A DNA stretch of 14,403 bases from Candidatus Magasanikbacteria bacterium CG1_02_32_51 (lineage in GTDB: Bacteria; Patescibacteriota; Patescibacteriia; Magasanikbacterales; UBA922), in contig MNVC01000032.1 in the NCBI GenBank assembly GCA_001871435.1, forward strand, positions 1 through 14,403, read 5' to 3'. The notes under the pieces are model-generated. The model did not search any database. It was given only the letters and a program-made list of their open reading frames with translations, and was not told where the DNA came from. This document shows positions 6,100-12,166 of the stretch, piece after piece. Both the position numbers and the translations under genes were made by a program. How positions within the stretch are numbered: position 1 is the stretch's first letter; each line of letters begins with the position of its first letter.

Positions 6100-7269
6100 A
6101 TGAACAAAAATTTAGATAAAAAAGAAAAAATATTAGTGGCTATGTCTGGAGGTGTAGATTCTTCGGTTGTGGCTGCTTTGTTAGTAGAGGCTGGTTTTGA
6201 TGTGACTGGAGCATATATGATCAATTACGAAGAAACGCGGATTAACACTGATAATAACGCAGAAATAAACGCGGATAATAATTTCTGCTGGATCCCTGAT
6301 TATAGAGATGCTTTGCGAGTCGCTGCCAAACTTGGTATTTCACTTCTTAAGCTTGATTTTCAAAAAGAATACAAAGAAAAAGTTTTGGATTATATGTTTG
6401 CTGAGTATAAAAAAGGTAATACTCCAAATCCAGATGTTATGTGTAATAAGTTTATCAAGTTTGGTGTTTGGCTTGATAAAATAAAAGAATTAGGTTTTGA
6501 TAAAATTGCGACAGGACATTATGCGACCGTAGTCAAAAGTCAAAAGCATGTGGTGAACAATGTTGAACCATCAAAAGTCAAAAGTTATGAATTAAGACAA
6601 GCTAAAGATGAGAATAAAGATCAGACATATTTTCTTCACCAGTTGAACCAAGAACAACTTTCTAAAACAATGTTTCCATTGGGAGAATATACCAAAGTAG
6701 AAGTGCGAGAACTTGCGAAAAAATTTGATTTACCAACGGCAACCAAGGCAGAAAGTATGGGAATTTGTTTTGTGGGTGAGCTTGATATGAAAGAATTTTT
6801 ACAAAAAGATTTACCAAAAAATCCTGGTAATATTGTTTTGGAAAATGGTGATATTGTAGGCAAACACGAAGGATTGGCTTTTTATACTATTGGACAGCGT
6901 CATGGTTTTGAACAACAGGGTGGTGGAGAACCTCTATTTGTGGTTGATAAAAATAAAGAAAAGAATGAGTTAGTAGTTGGTTCAAAAAATAGTTCATTTT
7001 TGAATAAAGATGAAATCAAAGTAGCAAATATACATTGGATAAGTGGATGTATCGGCCGAAGTTTTAACGAAGGTGGACAAATACCAGATTTTCCGTTAAA
7101 ATGTACAGTAAGATTGCGTCATAGACAAGCTTTGCAAGAAGTATTAGTTAGTCAAAATGGCGACAATTTTGATCTTAAATTTTTGAATAAACAAAGAGCT
7201 TCTACTCCAGGACAATTTGCTGTCTTTTACAAAGATGGCGAATGTCTGGGTGGTGGTGTAATTATTTAA
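6100..7269 (+). CDS. mnmA: tRNA-specific 2-thiouridylase MnmA
   Basis: MnmA thiolates uridine 34 of the tRNAs for Lys, Glu and Gln in the cytoplasm, using ATP and a sulfur relay. The PP-loop SGGVDSS is at residues 16-22, and TPNPDVMC gives catalytic C115. KDQTYFL and MGICFVGE, with the second catalytic C223, follow, as does the C-terminal beta-barrel ending in TPGQFAVFYKDGECLGGGVI. The enzyme looks complete at 389 residues, a little longer than usual. The excess is two apparent in-frame insertions: residues 46-62, encoded by a short quasi-tandem DNA repeat, and residues about 147-163, encoded by DNA flanked by copies of TCAAAAGTCAAAAG. Neither removes a catalytic motif. It heads a unit with a tiny membrane ORF and alaS. 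Confidence 0.96.
   Translation: MNKNLDKKEKILVAMSGGVDSSVVAALLVEAGFDVTGAYMINYEETRINTDNNAEINADNNFCWIPDYRDALRVAAKLGISLLKLDFQKEYKEKVLDYMFAEYKKGNTPNPDVMCNKFIKFGVWLDKIKELGFDKIATGHYATVVKSQKHVVNNVEPSKVKSYELRQAKDENKDQTYFLHQLNQEQLSKTMFPLGEYTKVEVRELAKKFDLPTATKAESMGICFVGELDMKEFLQKDLPKNPGNIVLENGDIVGKHEGLAFYTIGQRHGFEQQGGGEPLFVVDKNKEKNELVVGSKNSSFLNKDEIKVANIHWISGCIGRSFNEGGQIPDFPLKCTVRLRHRQALQEVLVSQNGDNFDLKFLNKQRASTPGQFAVFYKDGECLGGGVII
6234..6283 (+). repeat. short quasi-tandem AACGCGGAT repeat inside mnmA
   Basis: Four degenerate units of about 10-14 bp follow each other: AACGCGGATT, AACACTGATAAT, AACGCAGAAATA, AACGCGGATAATAA. Together they encode residues 46-61 of MnmA without breaking the frame. GC-rich CGCGG words stand out in this AT-rich gene. 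Confidence 0.6.
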
Positions 7270-7273
7270 TTTT

Positions 7274-7375
7274 ATGGAATCTGCATTTACTCTAGGTAAT
7301 TTTCTTTGGTCAGCTTGGCCAATATTATTGTTAGTTGGTGTTTTGGTTTGGGTTGGTTTGAGATATATGAAATAA
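7274..7375 (+). CDS. 33-residue single-helix membrane peptide (small ORF)
   Basis: ATG to TAA encodes a peptide beginning MESAFTLGNFLWSAWP, with one hydrophobic helix (about residues 11-29, rich in Leu, Val and Trp) and a basic end LRYMK. It sits 4 nt after mnmA and 6 nt before alaS, filling the gap almost exactly and ending in TAA like every neighbour. The tight packing and clean amphipathic ends favour a real gene co-transcribed with mnmA and alaS. No homologue is recognised and no function can be assigned. The alternative is chance coding in an A/T-rich spacer. Confidence 0.55.
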   Translation: MESAFTLGNFLWSAWPILLLVGVLVWVGLRYMK

Positions 7376-7381
7376 AATTTT

Positions 7382-9313
7382 ATGTTAAATGCACAAGAAT
7401 TAAGAAAAAAATATTTGGAATTTTTTGCCAGTAAAGGTCATACTGTGATTAGTTCTGCTTCTTTGATTCCAGAAAATGATCCTACTACATTATTTACAGG
7501 TTCAGGAATGCAACCAATGGTTCCTTATTTGTTAGGTGAAAAGCACCCATTAGGTACTCGTATTTCTGATTCACAAAAATGTTTTCGTGCAGTAGATATG
7601 GACGAAGTAGGTGATAATCGTCATACTACTTTTTTTGAGATGTTAGGTAATTGGTCTTTGGGAGATTATTTCAAAAATGAACAGATTAATTGGATATTTG
7701 ATTTTCTAACTGAAGATATAGGCTTGAATCCTGCTAGATTGTTTGTTACTTGTTTTCGTGGCGATAAAAAAAATAATATTCCAAAAGATGAAGAAGTTGC
7801 AAATCTTTGGCAAAAATTGTTTCAAAAAAAAGGTATAGATGCCAAAATTGTAGATTATCCTGAACAGGGTGGTCTTCAAGATGGACGTATTTTTTATTAT
7901 GATGCCAATAAAAATTGGTGGAGTCGTGCTGGTATACCTGAAAATATGCCAGATGGTGAGCCTGGTGGACCAGATAGTGAAATGTTTTGGGATTTTGGCA
8001 TAGATTTAAAATTTCATGAACAGTCCAAATGGAAAGACAAACCTTGTCATGTTAATTGTGATTGTGGACGTTTTATGGAAATAGGTAACAATGTTTTCAT
8101 GGAATATTTGAAAGTTGGTGATAAATTTGAAAAATTAAAACAGCAAAATGTTGATTTTGGTGGAGGCATAGAACGTATAGCTGCAGCTTTGAATGATAAT
8201 CAAGATATGTTTGCTATAGACTTGTTTACTGGTGCCAGAAAAAAACTAGAAGAAGTGTCTGGAAAAAAATATGGTGAGGATGAAAAAGAAACTTATGCTT
8301 TTAGAGTGATTATGGATCATTTACGTGCTGCTACTTTTCTTATTGATGATGGCGCTATGCCTTCAAACAAAGATCAGGGATATTTTACACGTCGACTTAT
8401 CCGTCGTGCGGTTCGTTATGCCAATGATTTGGGTATTACTAATATTTTTACACCGGAAGTTGCTGGTATTTATATAGAAGAATATAGTGAACATTATCCA
8501 TCACTTCAAAAAAATAAAGAATTAATTTTGAATGAGTTAAGGAAAGAAGAAACGAAATTTCGAGAAACTCTTGAACAAGGAATAAAAGAATTTGAAAAGT
8601 TACTCAAAGGTTTTCAATTGGCTCTAGAAAAAACAGGGCATGCTATTACTGAAATTTCTGGTAAGCAAGCTTTCAAACTTTATGATACATATGGTTTTCC
8701 AATTGAAATGACTGAAGAATTAGCAAAAGAAAATAATTTGACAGTTGACAAAATTGGTTTTGATGAATCTTATAAAGCTCATCAACAATTGTCTCGTCAA
8801 GGTGCAGAACAAAAATTCAAAGGTGGTCTTGCTGATCATGGTGAAATGAGTGTCAAATATCATACTGCTACACATTTATTGCATGCTGCTTTGCGACAAG
8901 TCTTGGGTAATCATGTCGAACAAAAGGGGAGTAACATCACAGCCGAGAGACTTCGTTTTGATTTCTCTCATTCTGACAAAATGACTGATGAACAAATCAA
9001 AGAAGTAGAAAATTTAGTAAATAGTGCTATTCAAAAAGATTATCAGGTTAGTTTTGCTGAGATGACAATAGCCGAAGCCAAAGAAAAAGGTGCTATTGGA
9101 CTATTTGGTGACAAATATGGTGAGATGGTCAAAGTCTATACAGTAGGTGATCCAGAGCAAGAAGTTTTGGTAAATGTTAGTAGCCCTACTTTTAGTCGTG
9201 AAATATGTGGTGGTCCTCATGTTGAACATACTGGTATTATGGGTCATTTCAAGATTGTAAAAGAAGAATCCTCTTCGGCTGGTATTAGGAGAATTAAAGC
9301 AATACTTGAATAA
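7382..9313 (+). CDS. alaS: alanine--tRNA ligase, short form without C-terminal domain
   Basis: The enzyme charges tRNA-Ala with alanine. The class II catalytic core opens with LRKKYLEFFASKGH and continues with LFTGSGMQPMVPYL. Motif 2 is RHTTFFEMLGNWSLGDYF and motif 3 is VDFGGGIERIAAAL. The editing domain that removes mischarged Ser or Gly has the four zinc ligands H494, H498, C609 and H613 (HTATH and CGGPH). The protein stops at residue 643, right after SSAGIRRIKAILE. Common bacterial AlaRS has about 875 residues, so the oligomerising DHHA1/C-Ala domain is missing. No frameshift is visible: the frame ends in TAA and the following DNA is non-coding repeat. Such short AlaRS forms occur in reduced genomes of this type. 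It follows the small membrane ORF by 6 nt. Confidence 0.95.
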   Translation: MLNAQELRKKYLEFFASKGHTVISSASLIPENDPTTLFTGSGMQPMVPYLLGEKHPLGTRISDSQKCFRAVDMDEVGDNRHTTFFEMLGNWSLGDYFKNEQINWIFDFLTEDIGLNPARLFVTCFRGDKKNNIPKDEEVANLWQKLFQKKGIDAKIVDYPEQGGLQDGRIFYYDANKNWWSRAGIPENMPDGEPGGPDSEMFWDFGIDLKFHEQSKWKDKPCHVNCDCGRFMEIGNNVFMEYLKVGDKFEKLKQQNVDFGGGIERIAAALNDNQDMFAIDLFTGARKKLEEVSGKKYGEDEKETYAFRVIMDHLRAATFLIDDGAMPSNKDQGYFTRRLIRRAVRYANDLGITNIFTPEVAGIYIEEYSEHYPSLQKNKELILNELRKEETKFRETLEQGIKEFEKLLKGFQLALEKTGHAITEISGKQAFKLYDTYGFPIEMTEELAKENNLTVDKIGFDESYKAHQQLSRQGAEQKFKGGLADHGEMSVKYHTATHLLHAALRQVLGNHVEQKGSNITAERLRFDFSHSDKMTDEQIKEVENLVNSAIQKDYQVSFAEMTIAEAKEKGAIGLFGDKYGEMVKVYTVGDPEQEVLVNVSSPTFSREICGGPHVEHTGIMGHFKIVKEESSSAGIRRIKAILE

Positions 9314-9321
9314 AATATACA

Positions 9322-9409
9322 ATTTCAAAATTACAAATTACAAACAATAAACAAAAACCAAATTACAAATATTTTTGTATATTGAAAGTTGTTATTTATT
9401 TGTAATTTG
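9322..9409. repeat. AT-rich CAAATTAC repeat cluster with inverted copies
   Basis: ATTACAAA occurs at 9330, 9337 and 9362. CAAATTACAAAT (9359-9370) has a perfect inverted copy ATTTGTAATTTG (9398-9409). The cluster occupies the gap between alaS and gtrA and belongs to the same word family as the repeats at 5344-5440 and 14103-14133. It could fold into a long weak hairpin but lacks a good terminator shape. Confidence 0.6.
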
Positions 9410-9443
9410 TTTATTTTTCTTTTGTATATTATTAAAAATAATT

Positions 9444-9863
9444 ATGCAATTTAAAAAAATAATTTTATACGTTTGGTCAATTCGTCACCAGTTCACCAAA
9501 TACTTTATCGTCGGTATTTCTGGTTTGTTTTTAGATATTGGTACTTTGATTTTTTTAAAAGAATTTTTTGGTTTGAATGCGACTATTGCTGTGGTGTTGA
9601 ATCAGATACTCATGTTGACTTACAATTTTTTACTCAATAAATATTGGTCTTTTAAAAATAAAGAAATACCACACAAACAACTTATTCGTTATCTTATTTT
9701 GGCAGGTTTTAATTATTTATTTTCTGTTGGTGTGATGTATTTGTTCAATCATATTATGAATTATGATTATCGTTTGATTCGTGTTTGTACAATTGCTGTG
9801 ATGGTTATGTGGAATTTTTTTCTTTATAAGTATTGGGTGTATAAAGAAGTCAAAAGTTTATAA
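9444..9863 (+). CDS. GtrA-family membrane protein
   Basis: The 139-residue protein has four membrane helices and the GtrA family layout. FTKYFIVGISGLFLDIGTLIFL is in helix 1, and helix 2 ends with the motif NFLLNKYWSFK. QLIRYLILAGFNYLFSVGV is helix 3, and helix 4 ends with NFFLYKYWVYK. GtrA proteins are thought to help move lipid-linked sugars across the membrane for cell-surface glycosylation or teichoic-acid decoration. The ATG at 9444 is chosen over an upstream in-frame TTG at 9375. The upstream extension would be translated from the repeat cluster, and MQFKK.. opens directly before the first helix. No glycosyltransferase partner lies beside it. It may be read through from alaS, as no strong terminator or promoter is evident in the gap. 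Confidence 0.87.
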   Translation: MQFKKIILYVWSIRHQFTKYFIVGISGLFLDIGTLIFLKEFFGLNATIAVVLNQILMLTYNFLLNKYWSFKNKEIPHKQLIRYLILAGFNYLFSVGVMYLFNHIMNYDYRLIRVCTIAVMVMWNFFLYKYWVYKEVKSL

Positions 9864-9936
9864 AGTCCATAAAGTTAAAAGTCTGTGTTTATATAAAGAA
9901 GTATAGTCTTGGGTGACTTTATGAACTTTATAAACT
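9855..9936. repeat. 21-bp inverted repeat built from AAAGTYCAT words
   Basis: AGTTTATAAAGTCCATAAAGT (9855-9875; 21 bp) and the reverse complement of 9916-9936 differ at one base. A 40-nt spacer separates them. Each arm is itself a run of 9-10-bp words of the type (G)ACTTTATR. The left arm begins inside the last codons of gtrA. Similar words recur at 10493-10520, before rpmJ. It may act as a bidirectional hairpin between gtrA and the ribosomal operon. Confidence 0.65.
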
Positions 9937-9965
9937 TTAAGGACTTTTGATTATTCACATTTCTC

Positions 9966-9994
9966 TTGCAAACTTAGCCAAATATTGTTATAAT
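9966..9994 (+). promoter_or_regulatory. upstream promoter P1 of the infA/ribosomal operon
   Basis: TTGCAA (9966-9971), a 17-nt spacer and a perfect TATAAT (9989-9994). The start of transcription would be near 10001, giving a leader of about 100 nt before infA. Confidence 0.75.
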
Positions 9995-10050
9995 ATATTA
10001 CGTGGTATGTGTCTCGTGCTACACGCTGTATCTTATCCACTTATTAATCC

Positions 10051-10079
10051 TTGACAATATTTTGACTATGAGTTAAAAT
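10051..10079 (+). promoter_or_regulatory. downstream promoter P2 of the infA/ribosomal operon
   Basis: A perfect TTGACA (10051-10056), a 17-nt spacer and TAAAAT (10074-10079). Transcription would start about 10085, 19 nt before the infA ATG. Together with P1 it makes a tandem pair, as expected for a highly expressed translation operon. Confidence 0.8.
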
Positions 10080-10103
10080 AGGGTCGTTAATTTCAATCTA
10101 CAC

Positions 10104-10322
10104 ATGGGTACAAAACAAGACGTAATTGAGGTATGGGGTAAAGTAATAGAACTTTTGCCTGGGGCTAAATTTCGTGTCGTTCTTGAAAACGAACATGAAT
10201 TGGTCTGTCATTTGGCTGGTAAATTGCGTATGCATAATATCAGATTAAATGTTGGGGACGAAATAAAAGTAGAAATTACTCCTTATGACTTATCAAAAGG
10301 ACGTATAACCTATAGATTTTAA
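10104..10322 (+). CDS. infA: translation initiation factor IF-1
   Basis: This 72-residue single S1/OB-fold protein has the length and conserved blocks of IF-1: GKVIELLPGAKFRVVLEN, HLAGKLRMHNIRL and the strongly conserved ITPYDLSKGRITYRF end. IF-1 binds the A site of the 30S subunit and works with IF-2 and IF-3 during initiation. It is the first gene of the operon that continues with rpmJ and the alpha-operon genes, an order common in bacteria. Two promoters lie just upstream. No Shine-Dalgarno precedes the ATG (AATTTCAATCTACAC). Confidence 0.97.
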   Translation: MGTKQDVIEVWGKVIELLPGAKFRVVLENEHELVCHLAGKLRMHNIRLNVGDEIKVEITPYDLSKGRITYRF

Positions 10323-10329
10323 AATAATC

Positions 10330-10394
10330 TCAATCAGTGCGGTGTAGTCCCATTTGTGGGATGTCGATATCGCGGCAGTGATTGATGATTTTTT
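10330..10394 (+). terminator. hairpin plus U-tract between infA and rpmJ (attenuator-like)
   Basis: TCAATCA (10330-10336) pairs with TGATTGA (10379-10385). Just inside, TGC (10338-10340) can pair with GCA (10375-10377), and an apical hairpin TCCCA-TTTG-TGGGA spans 10348-10361. A run of six T follows at 10389-10394, after a 3-nt gap. The segment is clearly richer in G and C than its surroundings. The interrupted stem is weaker than the other terminators here, so partial termination or a protein-binding structure is more likely than a full stop, since the operon continues. Confidence 0.5.
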
Positions 10395-10459
10395 ATTAAA
10401 CTAGACAAGATAATTTGGTTAATAATCGGTTTACAATATTCGTTAATTATTTTAGTAAG

Positions 10460-10507
10460 AAGTCCGTCAAGTCTATCAAAACCGTAGGATCAAGACTTTA
10501 GGGACTT
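10460..10507 (+). promoter_or_regulatory. hairpin directly upstream of rpmJ
   Basis: Two 6-bp helices stack around a 3x3 internal loop: AAGTCC (10460-10465) with GGACTT (10502-10507), and AAGTCT (10469-10474) with AGACTT (10493-10498). The hairpin ends 11 nt before the rpmJ ATG. It may be an operator for ribosomal protein feedback. The same words occur in the repeat at 9855-9936, so it may instead be a copy of that repeat. Confidence 0.45.
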
Positions 10508-10518
10508 TATAGACTCTT

Positions 10519-10656
10519 ATGAAAGTACATTCATCAGTAAAAATAAGATGTAAAGATTGCAAGATAGTCATTCGTCGTTGTGTACGCTATGTTATTTGTA
10601 AAAATCCTCGTCATAAACAAAGACAGGGTTCAAAACAGCGTGTCAAAGCTGCTTAA
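10519..10656 (+). CDS. rpmJ: 50S ribosomal protein L36 (bL36)
   Basis: The 45-residue frame starts MKVHSSVKIRCKDCKIVIRR and contains VICKNPRHKQRQG, the conserved end of L36. The zinc ligands C11, C14, C27 and H32 are all present in the usual CxxC-x12-C-x4-H spacing, so this is the zinc-binding form. It carries an extra basic C-terminal tail SKQRVKAA beyond the usual 37-38 residues. L36 helps stabilise 23S rRNA in the large subunit. It lies between infA and rpsM as in most bacteria. The 196-nt gap before it is unusually long and structured. Confidence 0.95.
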   Translation: MKVHSSVKIRCKDCKIVIRRCVRYVICKNPRHKQRQGSKQRVKAA

Positions 10657-10683
10657 ATTTATTAAAGTTTTAGATATTAAGAT

Positions 10684-11070
10684 ATGCGCGTTTCAGGAGT
10701 AAATATACCAAAAGAAAAAAGAGTTATAATAGCTCTTACTTATGTGTATGGTATTGGGCTTACCACAGCTAAAAAAATTATGGATCAAGCTCAAGTATCC
10801 TTAACTACACGTACCAAAGATCTTACTCAAGATCAAGAAGATAAAATTCGTAATTTAGTTGAAAAAGGTCATAGAACAGAAGGAGATTTGCGTCGTGATG
10901 TTTCTTCAAATATTAAACGTTTGAAAGATATCAAGTCTTATCGTGGTACACGCCATACCAAAAGATTGCCATGTCGTGGTCAAAGAACTAAGACAAATAG
11001 TCGTACCACACGTGGTAACAAAAGAAATACTGCAACTAGCGGCAAAAAACCAACTGATCAAAAGACTTAA
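10684..11070 (+). CDS. rpsM: 30S ribosomal protein S13 (uS13)
   Basis: The 128-residue protein has all S13 blocks: RVSGVNIPKEKRVIIALTYV at the start with the GIGLTTAKKIM helix-hairpin-helix, and GDLRRDVSSNIKRLKDIKSY. Next come YRGTRHTKRLPCRGQRTKTN and SRTTRGNKRN. S13 sits in the head of the small subunit and contacts the large subunit and P-site tRNA. The C-terminal tail (about residues 112-128) is rich in Thr, Gly and Lys and somewhat longer than in E. coli. It follows rpmJ by 27 nt in the classical alpha-operon order. Confidence 0.97.
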   Translation: MRVSGVNIPKEKRVIIALTYVYGIGLTTAKKIMDQAQVSLTTRTKDLTQDQEDKIRNLVEKGHRTEGDLRRDVSSNIKRLKDIKSYRGTRHTKRLPCRGQRTKTNSRTTRGNKRNTATSGKKPTDQKT

Positions 11071-11101
11071 ATTGAATTAAAAAAACGAAAAAATATTTAT
11101 T

Positions 11102-11494
11102 ATGGCTACTAAAAAAGTTAAAAAAACTAAAAAGAAAATTTTGCGTTCTGTATCACACGGAAAAGCTTATATTCAAGCTACATTCAATAATACAATTATA
11201 TCAATTACTGATCAAAATGGTGATGTTTTAGGTTGGTCTTCTGCCGGTAGAGTTGGATTTAAAGGACCAAAAAAATCTACACCTTATGCTGCTGGAGTAG
11301 TTGTCAAAGAAGTTGCTGAGGGTATCAAAGCTTTTGGTGTTAAAGAAGTAAATGTTTTTATAAAAGGTATTGGTGGCGGTCGTGAAGGTGCTATTCGTGC
11401 TTTGAATTCCAACGGTATTCAAGTTTTGTCTGTAAAAGACATTACACCTATTCCACACAATGGTTGTCGTCCACCAAAAAGAAGACGAGTATAA
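11102..11494 (+). CDS. rpsK: 30S ribosomal protein S11 (uS11)
   Basis: The 130-residue protein begins with a lysine-rich tail (KKVKKTKKKILRS). It then has the S11 core: GKAYIQATFNNTIISITDQNG, SSAGRVGFKGPKKSTPYAA, the GIGGGREGAIRAL loop and the nearly invariant end DITPIPHNGCRPPKRRRV. S11 lies on the platform of the small subunit near the E-site mRNA. It sits 31 nt after rpsM and 19 nt before rpsD. No Shine-Dalgarno is seen; the spacer is A/T-rich. Confidence 0.97.
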   Translation: MATKKVKKTKKKILRSVSHGKAYIQATFNNTIISITDQNGDVLGWSSAGRVGFKGPKKSTPYAAGVVVKEVAEGIKAFGVKEVNVFIKGIGGGREGAIRALNSNGIQVLSVKDITPIPHNGCRPPKRRRV

Positions 11495-11513
11495 ATTAAT
11501 TTGATTTTTTAAT

Positions 11514-12137
11514 ATGGGAAGAAATATTGGACCAAAAAATAAAATTGCTAGACGTTTTAAGGCAAATTTAGGCTTAAAAACCAATGCTAATAAAGTTGCT
11601 CGTCGTCTTAACCAAGCTCCAGGCGTACACGGACCAAATCAACGTCGTGTTACTCTTTCTGCTTTTGGTAAACAATTACTTGAAAAACAAAAAGCCAAAG
11701 CTGTCTATGGTATTCGTGAAAGACAATTTCGTAAATATGTAGAAAAAGCTAATAATATGGTCGGTGATTCTGGTGTCAATTTGCAAGAAATGCTAGAAAT
11801 GCGTATGGATAATGTAGTTTACCGTTTAGGTTTTGCTACTACTCGTGCTCAAGCTAGACAATTTGTTGGACATAGTATGTTTTTGTTAAATGGTAAAAAG
11901 ATGAATATACCTTCACACATTGTACATGTTGGAGATGTTGTTTCTTTAAAAGAAAACAAACAAAAAAAACAAATTTTTGAAAATGTTAGTGATAGACTAC
12001 AAGCCAAAGAATTAGCATCTTGGATTTCAGTAGATGTAGCTGCCAAATCTGGCAAAATTTTAACTAAGCCAATGTCAAAAGATTTTGAAAGAGTCTATGA
12101 CGTTAAACTTATTACTGAGTATTACTCTACAAGATAA
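11514..12137 (+). CDS. rpsD: 30S ribosomal protein S4 (uS4)
   Basis: The 207-residue protein matches S4 in length and order. It has an N-terminal segment of the zinc-free type (no cysteines), the AVYGIRERQFRKYV block, and the S4 RNA-binding domain (about residues 85-150) with LEMRMDNVVYRLGFATTRAQARQ. It ends with KLITEYYSTR. S4 nucleates assembly of the small subunit. In E. coli it also represses its own operon by binding the leader upstream of rpsM. Here the structured region before rpmJ is the nearest candidate for such a site, but this is inference. Confidence 0.97.
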   Translation: MGRNIGPKNKIARRFKANLGLKTNANKVARRLNQAPGVHGPNQRRVTLSAFGKQLLEKQKAKAVYGIRERQFRKYVEKANNMVGDSGVNLQEMLEMRMDNVVYRLGFATTRAQARQFVGHSMFLLNGKKMNIPSHIVHVGDVVSLKENKQKKQIFENVSDRLQAKELASWISVDVAAKSGKILTKPMSKDFERVYDVKLITEYYSTR

Positions 12138-12166
12138 TTTTTAAAATGTCTGTTAACTAAAATTAT

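Noticed and set aside
6234..6283. CRISPR-like repeat
   Set aside because: The units are only 10-14 bp, degenerate, without spacers, and lie in frame inside mnmA.
9375..9443. N-terminal extension of gtrA from a TTG start
   Set aside because: The extension would be translated from the CAAATT repeat cluster, and the ATG at 9444 gives the normal GtrA length and start.
10430..10458. Possible promoter TTTACA-N17-TAGTAA between infA and rpmJ
   Set aside because: The -10 match is poor and lies inside a repeat- and hairpin-rich region, so it is not supported.
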